Source of the DNA: an uncultured Eubacteriales bacterium
GTDB lineage: Bacteria; Bacillota; Clostridia; Peptostreptococcales; Anaerovoracaceae
DNA length: 13,654 bases
Direction: 5' to 3'
Assembly (NCBI GenBank): GCA_900551415.1
Contig: URWB01000060.1
Coordinates: 1 to 13,654, forward strand
This document shows, piece by piece, positions 12,880-13,654 of this stretch (the first letter of the stretch is position 1; every line of letters starts with the position of its first letter). Made by a program: the position numbers and the translations under genes. The notes beneath the pieces are model-generated. The model was not told where the DNA came from and searched no databases. It worked only from the letters and a program-made list of their open reading frames with translations.

Positions 12880-13654
12880 GCTTTACCCTGTCTTTCTCTT
12901 CCGCCGCCTTGGCGTTGTTCCAGTGATCCATGGTACCGACCAGATAGCCGGTGATGCGGCGGATTCTTTCAAAGCCGACATCGCCCTCACCCTCCTTACG
13001 GTGGCACTGCGGACACTCATTGTCGATAATGCCGGTATACCCGCAGCATGGGTCGCGGTCGACCGGATGATTAATCGAGCCGTAGCCGATTCCGCTTTCT
13101 TTCATGCAGCGAACGACTTTCTCGAAGGCATCCAGATTTTTGAGCGGATCTCCGTCGAGCTCGATATAGGAGATATGACCGCCGTTGGTGAGCTCATGAT
13201 AAGGTGCTTCCAGTCTGATCTTCTCAAACGCGTTAATCGGATAATAGACCGGAATATGGAAGCTGTTTGTATAGTAGTCACGATCGGTAACACCCGGAAT
13301 GCTGCCGTATTTTTCTCTGTCAATGCGAACAAACCTTCCTGACAGTCCTTCTGCCGGTGTCGCGATAACAGACCAGTTCAGTCCGGTCTTGCGAGCCTGT
13401 TCATCCATGCGTTTTCTCATATAGCCGATGATTTCCAGACCCAAATTCTGCGCCTCCGCGGATTCTCCGTGATGCACGCCGATCAGAGCCTTGAGACATT
13501 CCGCCAAACCGATGAAACCAACTGTCAGAGTACCGTGCTTGATTACTTCTTCGATGGTATCGTCCGGTCCAAGTTTTTCGGAGTCGAGCCAAATGCCCTG
13601 TCCCATCAGGAACGGGAAGTTTCTCACTTTTTTCTGCGACTGAATCTTAAAGCG
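12848..13654 (-). CDS. nrdD: Anaerobic (class III) ribonucleoside-triphosphate reductase, C-terminal part
   Basis: The frame is open to the last base of the window, so only the C-terminal 268 residues are seen; the N terminus is off the right edge. The enzyme reduces ribonucleoside triphosphates to deoxynucleotides without oxygen, using a glycyl radical. Visible: FIGLAECLKAL, the stretch NHPVDRDPCCGYTG followed by ECPQC (cysteines near the C terminus that bind zinc in the family), and RRITGYLVGT, where the glycine is the expected radical site, about 32 residues from the end. GGHISYIELDG (helical and strand core) also fits. The next gene is nrdG, its activase. The pair indicates an anaerobic or facultative lifestyle. 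Confidence 0.95.
   Translation of the reverse strand, partial: RFKIQSQKKVRNFPFLMGQGIWLDSEKLGPDDTIEEVIKHGTLTVGFIGLAECLKALIGVHHGESAEAQNLGLEIIGYMRKRMDEQARKTGLNWSVIATPAEGLSGRFVRIDREKYGSIPGVTDRDYYTNSFHIPVYYPINAFEKIRLEAPYHELTNGGHISYIELDGDPLKNLDAFEKVVRCMKESGIGYGSINHPVDRDPCCGYTGIIDNECPQCHRKEGEGDVGFERIRRITGYLVGTMDHWNNAKAAEEKDRVKHDVSTGFEQL

Overview
This window looks like chromosomal DNA from an anaerobic, endospore-forming member of the Clostridia (Bacillota) with roughly even base composition. The evidence is an alpha/beta-type small acid-soluble spore protein gene, the oxygen-sensitive class III ribonucleotide reductase pair nrdD-nrdG, strong AGGAGG ribosome binding sites, and a recognisable Firmicutes housekeeping order (rpmB, asp23/yloU, recG, spore protein, rsmD, coaD). 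I cannot name the genus. There is no rRNA, CRISPR array, phage gene or insertion sequence.

Layout, left to right. Bases 1-180 hold a minus-strand cobalamin-riboswitch-like leader whose target gene lies off the left edge. It is followed by about 300 bases without a gene but with several mutually complementary segments. trxA-trxB (506-1760, plus) form a thioredoxin / thioredoxin reductase operon. A free-standing tRNA-Ala(GGC) follows on the minus strand with its own promoter and terminator. From 2083 to about 8722 everything is on the minus strand. In transcription order it runs rsmD, coaD, a coiled-coil protein, a YkvI-type membrane transporter fused to a metallo-beta-lactamase-fold hydrolase, an M20 amidohydrolase, and an N-acyl-D-amino-acid deacylase-like amidohydrolase, closed by a strong terminator. 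Next come a plus-strand spore protein gene, convergent minus-strand asp23-recG, a short plus-strand Cys-rich membrane protein, minus-strand rpmB with its own promoter, and minus-strand nrdD(partial)-nrdG running off the right edge.

How the parts fit. rsmD, coaD, recG, rpmB and asp23 are housekeeping or information-processing genes. Inserted behind coaD is a three-gene catabolic-looking block: transporter-hydrolase fusion, M20 amidohydrolase and D-aminoacylase-like enzyme. It suggests uptake and stepwise hydrolysis of an amide-bearing small molecule; the substrate is unknown. This block, especially the transporter-hydrolase fusion, is the least ordinary part of the window. Several intergenic regions also carry RNA or operator-like structure: the coaD leader, the rsmD promoter inside a terminator-like hairpin, palindromes upstream of asp23, and a palindrome on the M20 gene promoter.
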